DNA of 64,000 nt from Chitinophagales bacterium (lineage in GTDB: Bacteria; Bacteroidota; Bacteroidia; Chitinophagales; Chitinophagaceae). The position numbers and the translations under genes are program-made. The notes under the pieces were generated by a model. That model made no database searches. It was not told the DNA's origin and saw only the letters and a program-made list of their open reading frames with translations. The stretch lies in NCBI GenBank assembly GCA_020636505.1, contig JACJXR010000007.1:102351-166350 (forward strand), read 5' to 3'. This document shows, piece after piece, positions 9,777 to 19,321 of this stretch; the stretch's first letter is position 1, and every line of letters starts with the position of its first letter.

Positions 9777-9812
9777 ATAGTTAGTCTCTTACGGATAGTT
9801 AGTCTCTTACGG
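9777..9812. repeat. Perfect tandem duplication of 18 bp across the ATPase stop codon
   Basis: The unit atagttagtctcttacgg occurs twice in tandem (9777-9794 and 9795-9812). On the coding strand each copy spells the last residues S-V-R-D plus a stop codon, so the duplicate lies just past the real stop and is silent. Replication slippage is the simplest origin. Confidence 0.95.
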
Positions 9813-10545
9813 AATGCCCCGTATAATGTAAAAACACATCTTCGAGGTGTCTGCAGTCGATTGTGTTTTCAATCAGTGTTTTTGGAGAGCCGCTTGTTAT
9901 TAACTTTCCACTGTCGATTATCACCACCTCATCACAGATCTTTTCGGCTTCTTCCAATAGGTGAGATGTATATAATATCGTTTTGCCCTTATTGTTGTAT
10001 TCTCTCAAAAAGTCAAGTATCATGGCTCTCGATTGTACATCCACACCCGCGGTTGGTTCATCCAGTATCAGTATCAACGGGTCGTGCAATAAGGATGCGA
10101 TGATGTTCGCCCTTCGTTTCATCCCACCACTATATCTGTTCACACGCTTGTCTGCATGTTTCATCAAGCCGAGTCGTTCCAATAAATCTGAAGCACGTTC
10201 TTTGATGAATCTGTCTTCAAGTCCATATAGTCTGCCGATGTACATGAAGTTCTCCATAGCGGTCATGTTGGGAAACAGTGCTATTTGTTGAGGCACTACA
10301 CCTATTTGTTCCCTTACTGATGCCGGATGGTCGATACAGCTCACTCCATAAATGGATGCCGTGCCTGTGTCAGGAGCAACCAACCCACACATTATATTGA
10401 TGCTTGTGGTCTTTCCTGCTCCGTTCGGACCCAGTAATCCTACGATGGAACCCTCACTCACATCGAAACTCAGACCGTCCAATGCAGGCTCAATGGCTCC
10501 ATGATATTGCTTCTTCAGCTCTTTGATCTGAATAGCATGCAACAT
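9799..10545 (-). CDS. ABC transporter ATP-binding protein
   Basis: 248-residue ATPase with Walker A GPNGAGKT (about residues 38-45), Q-loop in VVPQQIALF, signature YSGGMKRR, Walker B LILILDEPTAG and switch histidine in YTSHLLEE. The C-terminus matches exporter ATPases of the DrrA/CcmA type. It begins 15 bp after the tryptophan dioxygenase stop and runs into the ABC-2 permease, so the three genes probably share a transcript. The substrate cannot be deduced. Confidence 0.92.
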   Translation of the reverse strand: MLHAIQIKELKKQYHGAIEPALDGLSFDVSEGSIVGLLGPNGAGKTTSINIMCGLVAPDTGTASIYGVSCIDHPASVREQIGVVPQQIALFPNMTAMENFMYIGRLYGLEDRFIKERASDLLERLGLMKHADKRVNRYSGGMKRRANIIASLLHDPLILILDEPTAGVDVQSRAMILDFLREYNNKGKTILYTSHLLEEAEKICDEVVIIDSGKLITSGSPKTLIENTIDCRHLEDVFLHYTGHSVRD

Positions 10546-10560
10546 ATTAATAGCTCTTCT

Positions 10561-11583
10561 TTATTTATAACCAAGTCCCTGTGCCAATTGTTCAGGCAAA
10601 GGGGGTAGTGAATGACGTGGTACAAGAAATGTTGTTAACTCGGCCAACTCTTTGAATATAATGTGGCTGTCTGCCGCTTTTTGCAAATACTCACTGCCGG
10701 TACTGCCACCTGTACCCACACGCTTACCGATGGTACGCTGCACCATATGTATATGCCTATGTCTCCAAAGAGACAGTAGTTCGTCTATTTCCAACAGGCT
10801 TGAGATTAGTTCAAAAGGCATATGCAGCATAGGGTAGTCTCTGTACATCATGATAAACAATGCACTCCTGTTGGCCTCTGTGCTTAACCTTCTGCCATCA
10901 GGATATTCGTTATTGTTCATGAACAACATATCGAAGTTGCTTGTATTGCCTTTCTCTGCCTCAAGCAAGCTTTTGTTGTACACGTTGCGATATGCATCCC
11001 AAAACCAGTTCTCAGGCCATATATGATTGTCCTTAAGGAAAGGCATGCGTTCCAACCATCTGTTGATGAGTACAAGCAAAGATTCTTGTGCTTCTGCATC
11101 TTTTACTCGCTTGATATCATCCTCATTCAGTTGCGATAGATAATAGTTGTGTCCATGACGGTCATTGTAATTAAGACCAAGCGTGGCTTCTATCATTTTA
11201 AACTGAATGCTCTGAAATCCCGATGCAGGACGCAACAAGTCGCGGAACTCTAAGAAATCAAGTGGGGTCATGGTCTCCATGATGGACATTTGCTCTACTG
11301 CAATGCCCAGTATGGTACATATCCTCTTTATTCTGTGTACACAATTATATATATCAGGTGAGTTGTTGGGAATTTCTTCTTGTTTGAAAATGCTTCTGAT
11401 GATACTAAGCTCGTGCAATATTTGCTTAAACCACAGCTCATAACTCTGGTGTATTACGATGAACATCATCTCATCATCAGCCTTGATACCCTCTTTGTCG
11501 CTTTCAGGAAACTGCGCATTCAATATTTTGTCCAGCTGCAGGTACTCACTATAATATACAGGCGGTCTCTCTTTGTTTTCCAT
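10561..11583 (-). CDS. kynA: Tryptophan 2,3-dioxygenase
   Basis: Haem dioxygenase of 340 residues that opens the indole ring of L-tryptophan to N-formylkynurenine, the first step of the kynurenine pathway. It has the HQSYELWFKQILHEL helix and the RHRHIHMVQRTIG segment with the proximal haem-binding histidine, followed by the GTGGSTGSEYL loop that closes over the substrate. Length is normal for the family. No other kyn genes are in the window; instead an ABC exporter follows 15 bp downstream. Confidence 0.95.
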   Translation of the reverse strand: MENKERPPVYYSEYLQLDKILNAQFPESDKEGIKADDEMMFIVIHQSYELWFKQILHELSIIRSIFKQEEIPNNSPDIYNCVHRIKRICTILGIAVEQMSIMETMTPLDFLEFRDLLRPASGFQSIQFKMIEATLGLNYNDRHGHNYYLSQLNEDDIKRVKDAEAQESLLVLINRWLERMPFLKDNHIWPENWFWDAYRNVYNKSLLEAEKGNTSNFDMLFMNNNEYPDGRRLSTEANRSALFIMMYRDYPMLHMPFELISSLLEIDELLSLWRHRHIHMVQRTIGKRVGTGGSTGSEYLQKAADSHIIFKELAELTTFLVPRHSLPPLPEQLAQGLGYK

Positions 11584-11711
11584 GCGGTTAAATTAATAAA
11601 CTTGGGATAAGGTATGTACATCAAAAAAAAATATTTGAACGGCATAGGGGTAAAAAGCGTGGTCGGTGTTCTATATACAAACCAAATATTTTTCAATTAA
11701 TAAACAGTATT

Positions 11712-12377
11712 ATGAAAGCTCAGTTATCTGTATTTGTATTGGCATTTTTTGCAATTGTATTCACATCTTGCCATAAACATGTAATAAGAGGAAATGGGTC
11801 TGTGATCACAGAAGTGAGAAGTGTAGGCACATTCAGCAAAGTAGTTGCCAACGGCAGCTCAAACGTTACCATTGTCGAAGACGATGAGTACAAGGTTATA
11901 TTGACAGGGTATGGCAACCTTATAAACGCATACGAAACACGCGTAAGCGGTGACAAGTTGGTGTTGGAGTTCGAAGACAAGTTTTGGAATGTTAAAAATG
12001 ACAATGTGGAAATAGAAGTACACACACCGTATGTTGACAAGGTTACCATCAATGGTTCCGGTGATATTGATGTGCATTCAGGCTTCAGACAAGATAATTT
12101 CTTTGCAAACGTGAGTGGCTCAGGCAATATCAGAGTGACAAACAACAAATACAAGTCTGTAAATGCAGAGGTAAATGGTTCAGGTAATATTGATCTTGAA
12201 TCCTCAACATGCGAAAGTGCATATATTAATATATCAGGTTCGGGAGAGGTTTACGTTTTTGTGACAGACTTCCTCAAAGTGAACATATCAGGTTCAGGTG
12301 ATGTGTGGTACAGTGGCGACCCACTAAGTACAGATTTCAGCATATCAGGTTCCGGCAAAGTGCACAAGAGAAATTAA
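11712..12377 (+). CDS. DUF2807 (head GIN domain) lipoprotein
   Basis: 221 residues with a lipoprotein signal peptide (lipobox FTSC, about residue 20). The rest is one DUF2807 domain with at least five GSG-[DNEK] turns (GSGDIDV, GSGNIRV, GSGNIDL, GSGEVYV, GSGDVWY), each closing a strand pair, as expected for the putative-autotransporter-adhesin beta-helix fold. The family is abundant in Bacteroidota; its function is not established. Probably anchored in the outer membrane. Single gene with its own terminator. Confidence 0.85.
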   Translation: MKAQLSVFVLAFFAIVFTSCHKHVIRGNGSVITEVRSVGTFSKVVANGSSNVTIVEDDEYKVILTGYGNLINAYETRVSGDKLVLEFEDKFWNVKNDNVEIEVHTPYVDKVTINGSGDIDVHSGFRQDNFFANVSGSGNIRVTNNKYKSVNAEVNGSGNIDLESSTCESAYINISGSGEVYVFVTDFLKVNISGSGDVWYSGDPLSTDFSISGSGKVHKRN

Positions 12378-12439
12378 ATAACTTTAATGTGTAGAATTCA
12401 ATAATGTATGTTGTGTACCATATTGAATTTCAAAAACTT

Positions 12440-12473
12440 AATATCAGCATGTGTCACATGTTGATATTTTTTT
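12440..12473 (+). terminator. Rho-independent terminator of the DUF2807 gene
   Basis: A 13-bp stem (12440-12452 with 12456-12468, one G-U pair, loop gtc) followed by seven T. Confidence 0.8.
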
Positions 12474-12576
12474 ATTTGATTAATTAAATATTTTATATAA
12501 ATTGATTAAACAAAAATTAACAGAACAATAAAAAGTTAATCAGTCTAATTGATTTATTAAAATAACACAACGATAT

Positions 12577-14229
12577 ATGAATACAGGTATACTAAGAAAA
12601 GTAAAAATCAGTTGTTTGACGCTTGTGACATTATTGCTTTCTAACGCAACATATGCTCAATATTGTGCCGTGTCATATGTATATGACTATCTACCACAGT
12701 GTAGTACATACGATATGAGTATTCAAAACTTCAGTACAACAGGTGGTCTTACCAATATCAGTAACTTAAACTCAGGCTGTCCGGGTGGTAGCACTGCGTA
12801 TAAGTTATACAGTAGTCATGTACATGAAGGTGTTCAGGGTACCAACGTCAACTTTACAGTAAAGATCGGCGTCAACTATCCTCAAGGATTCAGTATTTGG
12901 GTAGACTGGAACCAAGATGGTGATTTTTCTGATGCAGGCGAAGCTGTACACAGTTCTTCATCTGTAATAAATTATAACTCATCACGCTCGGGTAGCTTTA
13001 CTATTCCTGCAAATGCTACACCGGGTACTACACGTATGAGGTGTAGAACCTCTTACAATGATCCTGCAGTTGCCGCATGTGGTAGCGAAAACTATGGCGA
13101 GTGCGAAGATTACCCGTTTATTGTAGTTCCAAGCTGTCCGGCAGGAATCACAGCAGATCCGACAGATAATGTTGGTTGTGGTGGTTTTTCTACGCCGTTC
13201 AGTGCAACAGCTAAAACAGCCGACGCATATAAGTGGGAGTACTTCAATGGCGCAACATGGACGACAGCTGTAGACGGGCCACAGTTTGGCGGCGCTACAA
13301 CTACAACCTTGCAAGTGAAGAACATTTTGCCAAGTATGTCAGGGTTCAAGTACAGAATGATAGCTTATAATACAGCCAACTCATGCTCAGTAAACAGTAA
13401 AGCAGCAACCCTTACAGTTATAGCAACCAGTGCTTCAAGTATAATAGTGCTGCCGAGCGATACTGTTATTTGTAAAGGCAAAACCGTTACCATGCTTACA
13501 GCTTATTCCAAAGGAGGTAATACACCGGCTTATCAATGGGTGAAGAATGGGGTGGACATACCCGGAGCAACAGCTGCAAGTTATTCATCCAATTCTTTGT
13601 CGAACAATGATATAATTTCTGTTAAGTTCACCAGTAGTCAGCAGTGTATCTTACCATCTGTAAGTAACAATGTAGTATTCTCAGTAGGTGAGAAGTATGA
13701 CGCTAATGTGAATATTTCAACTGCCTATTTGGGTAACAATCAATACCAGTTCCAAGCGCATGCCGTAAATGGTGGTAAAGCTCCTCAATATCAATGGTTC
13801 AAAAACGGGAAATATATACCGGGTGCTACCGGTGCAAGGTATGTGGCAGAGAACATCTTTAAAAGTGATAGATTTCATGTGGAAATGGTCAGCTCTGACG
13901 AGTGTGTGAAAAACAAAGTATCTGCAAGTAAATCAATTGGTTTGGATGTCAACTCTGTTTCAAACAATACCAGTTCGCTTTCTGTATTCCCTAACCCCAA
14001 CACGGGTCAATTCTCTGTTACAGGGTCATTTGCAACCCGAGCAAATACAGCTACCGTTCAAGTGTTCAATACAGTTGGTCAAAAAGTTCACGAGCAAACT
14101 GTAGAGGTGGCTCAAGGTAATATTAATGCCAATATCGAGATAAGTAAAGAGCTGCCTAACGGCTTATATATGCTCAAGCTTTCTGCAGATGGCTATAATG
14201 CAGACACACGATTCATAGTGAATAAATAG
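12577..14229 (+). CDS. GEVED-domain protein with T9SS type A sorting domain (paralogue 1)
   Basis: 550-residue secreted protein with a signal peptide ending TYAQ. A GEVED-type domain (about residues 60-185) shows the motifs IWVDWNQDGDFSD and YGECEDYPF. Two or three Ig-like modules follow (about 190-460), including the YQWFKNGKYIPGATG segment shared with the next two genes. The C-terminal sorting domain (about 465-550) begins FPNPNTGQF and ends with a beta strand and NK. T9SS should export it and attach it to the cell surface or release it. First of three tandem paralogues. The ligand is unknown; an adhesin-like role is inferred. Confidence 0.88.
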   Translation: MNTGILRKVKISCLTLVTLLLSNATYAQYCAVSYVYDYLPQCSTYDMSIQNFSTTGGLTNISNLNSGCPGGSTAYKLYSSHVHEGVQGTNVNFTVKIGVNYPQGFSIWVDWNQDGDFSDAGEAVHSSSSVINYNSSRSGSFTIPANATPGTTRMRCRTSYNDPAVAACGSENYGECEDYPFIVVPSCPAGITADPTDNVGCGGFSTPFSATAKTADAYKWEYFNGATWTTAVDGPQFGGATTTTLQVKNILPSMSGFKYRMIAYNTANSCSVNSKAATLTVIATSASSIIVLPSDTVICKGKTVTMLTAYSKGGNTPAYQWVKNGVDIPGATAASYSSNSLSNNDIISVKFTSSQQCILPSVSNNVVFSVGEKYDANVNISTAYLGNNQYQFQAHAVNGGKAPQYQWFKNGKYIPGATGARYVAENIFKSDRFHVEMVSSDECVKNKVSASKSIGLDVNSVSNNTSSLSVFPNPNTGQFSVTGSFATRANTATVQVFNTVGQKVHEQTVEVAQGNINANIEISKELPNGLYMLKLSADGYNADTRFIVNK

Positions 14230-14249
14230 AAATAGTTATAATATTCATG

Positions 14250-14279
14250 AAAGGCTCTTCTTCCAAAGGGCCTTTTTTT
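14250..14279 (+). terminator. Terminator after paralogue 1
   Basis: The inverted arms aaaggc / gccttt (14250-14255, 14270-14275) are followed by T residues. The stem is short. Confidence 0.6.
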
Positions 14280-14425
14280 ATGTATATTAAAATGAGATTA
14301 AAATGAGTCGTGTGCCTTCTGACATTGATTTATGGGTAAGAACAATCCGTATTTTTAACTGATTTTAATCTCAAAAACATATTGATTTAATCTACTAACT
14401 CTTTTTATTTATTAAACAGGATACT

Positions 14426-16117
14426 ATGAGCTATATCTACTCAGCAGTTCGTTCTCTGTCGTTAATGGTATTAACGATATTGGTATTGGGTTCTGCTGCA
14501 CATGCACAGACCCCTACTTACATAACTCCGGGAGGTACATCCAACAATAACTTCCCATTCAACAGTACATCTTCAAACAAAGTACAGTGGGTTTATACTC
14601 CATCGGAGTTTACGCCTGCATTACCTGCCGGTAAAATAACACACATCTATTTAAGGACTGCAAACAGTCAAGGTTTGACAAGAAGCTTCGATAGTCTTAG
14701 GATAAGCTTTAAGACCGTATCGTACTCAACCTTCCCAAGTGCCACTTTTGAGTCGGGAGCCACTCTGATTTATGGTCCTAAGAATACCTCAATAGCCATT
14801 CCGTCTTCAGGCTGGTTCGGTGTTGAACTGGAAAACCCGATTCAGTATGATGGTTTATCAAATTTCATTGTGGAATTTACGATCACCAATACGAACAGTA
14901 CCACGATAGCACAAAACACCGGAAACGGTACCAAGCGTATATGGGGTGGAAGATGGAGTGCATCAGGTTCTTCGGGTACAGGCCATGTGGCTTGCGGATT
15001 TGAAGTTCAAACTTGTCCTGTGGATATAACATCGCATCCTACAAATGCTGCAATATGTGCAGGTGCAAACACTTCAATGAGCGTTGTTGCAAACAATACC
15101 AATGGTTATCAGTGGCAAATAAGTAACAACTCAGGAGTTTCGTGGAGCAATGTGTCCAACGGTGGTTTATACTCAGGTGCAAACAGTGCGACTCTGTCCA
15201 TCACAAATGCTACGCCGGGTATGGGTGGTTATCGTTACCGTTGTATAGCTACCAACTCGGGTAGCTCATGTTCTTTGGAAAGTAATTATGGAGAGTTGAT
15301 ATTGACTCCGACTTCGCCATCTAGCATATTTATATTGCCAAGCGATACTGTGATATGTAAAGGTCAGTCTGTTACTATGCTTACAGCCTTTTCTAAGGGC
15401 GGCAGCAACCCAACTTATCAGTGGGTGAAAAACGGTGTGGACATACCGGGTGCTACACTTTCAAGCTATACAACCAACAGTTTGCAGAACAACGATAATA
15501 TTTCGGTGAAATTCACCAGCAGTCAAGCATGTGTATTGCCTTCAGCTAGTGGCAACCTTGTTTTCTCTGTAGGTGAAAAACAAGAAGCGAAGGTGAACAT
15601 CACAACAACATACTTGGGAGACAATCAGTATCAATTCCAAGCACATCCTATCAACGGAGGTAAGGCTCCTTTGTATCAATGGTTCAAGAACGGTAAATAC
15701 ATACCGGGTGCTACAGGTGCAAGGTATGTTGCCGAGAATATATTCACCAGTGACAGGATCCATGTTGAAATGGTGACGTCTGATGAGTGTACCAAGAATA
15801 AGGTGGCTTACAGCAAGTCTATCGGTCTTGATGTGAACAACGTATCGAACAATGATGCCTCATTCTCGATATTCCCTAACCCTAACTCGGGTACCTTCAC
15901 TATCAAAGGTGATATGAAAGGTAGCAGTGCGAAATTTGCCACTGTTGAAATCATAAATGCACTAGGTCAAAGAGTACACACACACCAAGCCTCTCTTAAC
16001 AACGGTGCCATAGATGCTGACATCTCTATGGACGGCAACATGCCTAATGGTCTATATACCGTTAGAATAAGTGCAGAAGGCGTAGTAGGCGATGTGCGCT
16101 TTATGCTATCAAGATAA
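14426..16117 (+). CDS. Ig-like protein with T9SS type A sorting domain (paralogue 2)
   Basis: 563-residue secreted protein (signal peptide ending AHAQ). Its N-terminal 180 residues differ from those of its neighbours: there is no GEVED motif, but a beta-rich domain (NKVQWVYTPSEF, ITHIYLRTAN) of the kind found at the head of other T9SS proteins. From about residue 195 to the end it is homologous to the flanking paralogues: Ig-like modules, WFKNGKYIPGATG, and a sorting domain starting FPNPNSGTF. The pattern suggests a common stalk and sorting tail with an exchanged head. Confidence 0.85.
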   Translation: MSYIYSAVRSLSLMVLTILVLGSAAHAQTPTYITPGGTSNNNFPFNSTSSNKVQWVYTPSEFTPALPAGKITHIYLRTANSQGLTRSFDSLRISFKTVSYSTFPSATFESGATLIYGPKNTSIAIPSSGWFGVELENPIQYDGLSNFIVEFTITNTNSTTIAQNTGNGTKRIWGGRWSASGSSGTGHVACGFEVQTCPVDITSHPTNAAICAGANTSMSVVANNTNGYQWQISNNSGVSWSNVSNGGLYSGANSATLSITNATPGMGGYRYRCIATNSGSSCSLESNYGELILTPTSPSSIFILPSDTVICKGQSVTMLTAFSKGGSNPTYQWVKNGVDIPGATLSSYTTNSLQNNDNISVKFTSSQACVLPSASGNLVFSVGEKQEAKVNITTTYLGDNQYQFQAHPINGGKAPLYQWFKNGKYIPGATGARYVAENIFTSDRIHVEMVTSDECTKNKVAYSKSIGLDVNNVSNNDASFSIFPNPNSGTFTIKGDMKGSSAKFATVEIINALGQRVHTHQASLNNGAIDADISMDGNMPNGLYTVRISAEGVVGDVRFMLSR

Positions 16118-16141
16118 TTTAGAGATTAAGAATATTAATAC

Positions 16142-16167
16142 GAAAGCCTCTCATTTGAGAGGCTTTC
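16142..16167 (+). terminator. Terminator after paralogue 2
   Basis: Perfect 12-bp stem gaaagcctctca / tgagaggctttc with a 2-nt loop. The T tract is weak. Confidence 0.65.
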
Positions 16168-16336
16168 ATCGTATATGATTAAAACACAAGCATAATTCAT
16201 CTCATTTTAATTTACATTAAATCGTTGTTTAACCATACCTCAGACGCATAGTTTATAAATTTATTCAAGGTGTTTCGGCATTTTCGATTCCGATATTCCA
16301 TATGTAACAGATTTAATTAACAAACATTCGATAGGT

Positions 16337-17980
16337 ATGAGATTAAATTTACAAACGATGTTGAGAGCCGGTGTTTTTGCAGCAGCGTCTCTCTTGCTCT
16401 CAATGAGTGTAAATGCACAGTATTGTTCCATTAGCTACACTTATGCTCAATGTAACAGCTACAATATGTACATCAACAAGTTCAGCACAACAGGCGGACT
16501 TGCAAACATTACTAACAACAACACAGGTTGTGGTAGCTCTTCAAACAGTTATAAGTTTTATAACACTATGGTTCATAAGGGTGTTCAAGGTACTACCGTT
16601 AACTTCTCGGTTACTATTGGGTCTAGCTACCCTCAGGGTGTTAGGATCTATGTGGACTGGAATGGCGACGGTGACTTCAACGATGCCAACGAGACTGCAC
16701 ACAGCTCAAGCTCTACAATCAGTGCCGGTGGCACGCGTACAGGTAGCTTCACGGTTCCTGCAAATGCAACGGTTGGTCAAACCCGTATGAGGGTTAGATC
16801 ATCGTATAGTGATCCCAACGTGGCGGCATGTGGTGCTGAAAACTATGGTGAGTGTGAAGATTATGTATTCGAAGTTGTTCCAAGCTGTTCTGTGAAATTC
16901 ACCAACGACCCTTCAGACAATGTGGGATGTGGTGGATTTGCAACTCCATTCAGCGCTACGGTACAATCTGCAGATACATTCAGATGGCAGTATTTCAACG
17001 GTGCAACATGGTCCAATGCTGTTGACGGTCCGCAATTTGGCGGTGCGACAACTACAACTTTGCAGGTTAAGAACATCTTGCCAAGCATGACAGGTTGGAA
17101 ATATCGCTTGATTGGGTATAATACGACTGAAAATTGCTCTGTTAAGAGTAAAGATGCAGAACTTACTGTAATACCTACAAGTGCATCCAGCATCATCATA
17201 CTTCCTAGTGATACAGTGATATGTAAAGGACAAACAGTGACTATGCAAACTGCATTCTCTAAAGGTGGTAGCACTCCTCAATATCAGTGGGTAATGAATG
17301 GTGTGGATATAGCAGGTGCAAACGGTGCAAGCTATTCATCCAATTCTTTGTCCAACAACGATATCATTTCAGTGAAATTCGTAAGCAGTCAGCAGTGTAT
17401 CTTACCATCGGTAAGTAACAATGTGGTATTCTCTGTTGGTGAGAAGTACGAATCCAAAGTGGATATTACAGTGTCTTATCTTGGCGATAATCAATATCAG
17501 TTCCAAGCTCACCCGAAAAACGGAGGAAAAGCTCCTTTGTACCAGTGGTTCAAGAACGGTAAGTACATACCTGGTGCTACAGGTGCAAGGTATGTTGCTG
17601 AGAACATCTTCCACAGCGATAAGATATACGTAGAGATGGTAAGTTCTGATGAGTGTGTACAGAACAAAGTATCTGCTAGTAAATCCATCGGTCTTGATGT
17701 AAGCGATATCACAGGTACTTTAGGTACATTCTCTGTATATCCTAACCCGAACTCGGGTAGGTTTACGTTGACAGGTGATTTGACTGCCAATACAAACACT
17801 GCATCCATCGACATCATCAACACCCTTGGTCAGAATGTATACAATAGCCAAGTGGCTGTAAATAACCACAAGTTGCAAACAGCTGTTGAGCTGGACAGTA
17901 AATTGTCAAATGGCATGTATACGATTAAAGTGACTGCTGACGGTAAAACGTCAAGCATGCGCTTTATGTTGAATAAATAG
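16337..17980 (+). CDS. GEVED-domain protein with T9SS type A sorting domain (paralogue 3)
   Basis: 547 residues with the same architecture as the first gene of the array: signal peptide (VNAQ), GEVED domain with IYVDWNGDGDFND and YGECEDYVF, Ig-like modules with YQWFKNGKYIPGATG, and a sorting domain beginning YPNPNSGRF. The stalk region is nearly identical to that of paralogue 1 at DNA level over long stretches, implying recent duplication or gene conversion. A strong terminator closes the array against the convergent methyltransferase gene. Confidence 0.88.
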   Translation: MRLNLQTMLRAGVFAAASLLLSMSVNAQYCSISYTYAQCNSYNMYINKFSTTGGLANITNNNTGCGSSSNSYKFYNTMVHKGVQGTTVNFSVTIGSSYPQGVRIYVDWNGDGDFNDANETAHSSSSTISAGGTRTGSFTVPANATVGQTRMRVRSSYSDPNVAACGAENYGECEDYVFEVVPSCSVKFTNDPSDNVGCGGFATPFSATVQSADTFRWQYFNGATWSNAVDGPQFGGATTTTLQVKNILPSMTGWKYRLIGYNTTENCSVKSKDAELTVIPTSASSIIILPSDTVICKGQTVTMQTAFSKGGSTPQYQWVMNGVDIAGANGASYSSNSLSNNDIISVKFVSSQQCILPSVSNNVVFSVGEKYESKVDITVSYLGDNQYQFQAHPKNGGKAPLYQWFKNGKYIPGATGARYVAENIFHSDKIYVEMVSSDECVQNKVSASKSIGLDVSDITGTLGTFSVYPNPNSGRFTLTGDLTANTNTASIDIINTLGQNVYNSQVAVNNHKLQTAVELDSKLSNGMYTIKVTADGKTSSMRFMLNK

Positions 17981-18004
17981 TCTATTTCTTACTATACTAT
18001 AAGT

Positions 18005-18034
18005 CAAGCCTCCTTTTGGAGGCTTGTTTATTTT
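18005..18034 (+). terminator. Terminator of the T9SS array
   Basis: Perfect 9-bp stem caagcctcc / ggaggcttg around a tttt loop, followed by tttatttt. It sits between convergent genes. Confidence 0.85.
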
Positions 18035-18771
18035 ACATAGCCGCCTCTCATGAATATAGGAAATGTAACCTCAACAATATTGGAGCCAATGGCATGCTTT
18101 AGAGGTTCAGCTATCAACTGTACAGGGTTTGTGCCTTTTTGATTGATATAATGTTGTACACTGCTCCAAGAGTTGAAGTAGCCTATAAGGTCTTCGTAGC
18201 TTCTGTTGTATTTGATATGAAAAGTAGGACATTCTACCTCGTCAAAGGGGAAGGGTAGCGAGCTGTATTCATCATCAACATGTTTGCGCTCTGCATCCCA
18301 ATAAGGACCAATCACATTTGTATAAAACTCATCCACGATGGCATCTATTTCATCGTTGCAACGCATCAAGCTGTAACCCCAAGCGGCAAAGAATGCACCA
18401 CTTTTGGCCACACGCTTCACCTCGTTGTAAAACTCATCGATGGCAAACCAATGCAGTGCTTGTGCAACGGTTATCAGGTCGAATGTGTCATCTGCAAAGG
18501 GAGTATTGTGTGCAGGGCATATCCTGTAGTCAATATTATGAGCTTTTTCAGCTAAAGATATTTGTCGCTCGCTTATATCAGTTGCGGAAACTTCTTCGAA
18601 ACGTTTTGCAAGTTCTATTGCAGCTTGTCCGTTGCCTGTGGCGCAATCCCATGCTTTGTCGAACCGATTACAACGACTGTATATGAAATCAAACAACTCA
18701 CTCGGATAGCTCGGTCTGAACTGTGCATATGCTTTCGCTTGATTGGAAAAGTTATCCTTTATATCTTTCAT
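18028..18771 (-). CDS. Class I SAM-dependent methyltransferase
   Basis: 247-residue cytoplasmic methyltransferase. SAM-binding motif I reads WDCATGNGQAAIELA, motif II VSATDISERQI, and post-motif FADDTFDLITVAQALHWF, the layout of the Methyltransf_11/TMT1-like group. Substrate unknown. The open frame continues 29 codons upstream, but a start at MKDIKDNFSNQAKAY matches family N-termini and leaves 28 bp to the divergent DMP19 gene, so the two share a tiny promoter region. Confidence 0.85.
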   Translation of the reverse strand: MKDIKDNFSNQAKAYAQFRPSYPSELFDFIYSRCNRFDKAWDCATGNGQAAIELAKRFEEVSATDISERQISLAEKAHNIDYRICPAHNTPFADDTFDLITVAQALHWFAIDEFYNEVKRVAKSGAFFAAWGYSLMRCNDEIDAIVDEFYTNVIGPYWDAERKHVDDEYSSLPFPFDEVECPTFHIKYNRSYEDLIGYFNSWSSVQHYINQKGTNPVQLIAEPLKHAIGSNIVEVTFPIFMRGGYVK

Positions 18772-18799
18772 GCCGTATAAAAATACACCAAGGATAGAA

Positions 18800-19309
18800 A
18801 TGAGTGATAAATTCTTGCCCGAGATAAGTAAGGAACAACTTTTGGAAGTACAAAACAAAGGCGACCTGCATGCTTATTACGACCTGTTGTGCAACCCATT
18901 GCACGAAGAGCTATACCGTAGGCAAGACTTCGTATTCCTTGAAGACCTGACTGAAGCACAGCAGTTGTTCATTTCTTACGACTACGTGCAGAACCAAGTA
19001 CTGCAAGGCGGATTTATACAGTTGTTTCAGAATGGATATGTGGGACTGTTGCCCAATATGCCCGGATGGCTGATAACCATAGGGCAGGAGGCGATGTCGA
19101 AAGTGATAGATGATGCGTTGAAAGAATTTGTACTCAATCATGAAGTGCTAAGTAAAGAAACAACGGTGGAAGAGTTTGCATTGATGTACGATAAACTGCC
19201 TCAATTCGGCGACCTTGACGACCGTTTCAAAGCCTTACACGAACAAACGCTGAAAGGAATGCTCGAATTTGCAACAAATCACATAGAAGAGTTTGCAGTA
19301 ATCAAATAG
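18800..19309 (+). CDS. DMP19 (DUF4375) family protein
   Basis: 169-residue soluble protein with the DMP19/DUF4375 core: a YDYVQNQVLQGGFIQLFQNGY segment around residues 55-75 and a helical remainder. DMP19 proteins are proposed DNA mimics or histone-like-protein binders in Neisseria; the role here is unknown. Start chosen at ATG 18800; an in-frame ATG at 18743 would overlap the divergent methyltransferase start. The 3' 75 bp recur, diverged, at 20618-20693 inside a gene scar. Confidence 0.75.
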   Translation: MSDKFLPEISKEQLLEVQNKGDLHAYYDLLCNPLHEELYRRQDFVFLEDLTEAQQLFISYDYVQNQVLQGGFIQLFQNGYVGLLPNMPGWLITIGQEAMSKVIDDALKEFVLNHEVLSKETTVEEFALMYDKLPQFGDLDDRFKALHEQTLKGMLEFATNHIEEFAVIK

Positions 19310-19321
19310 TTATAAGCAAAA

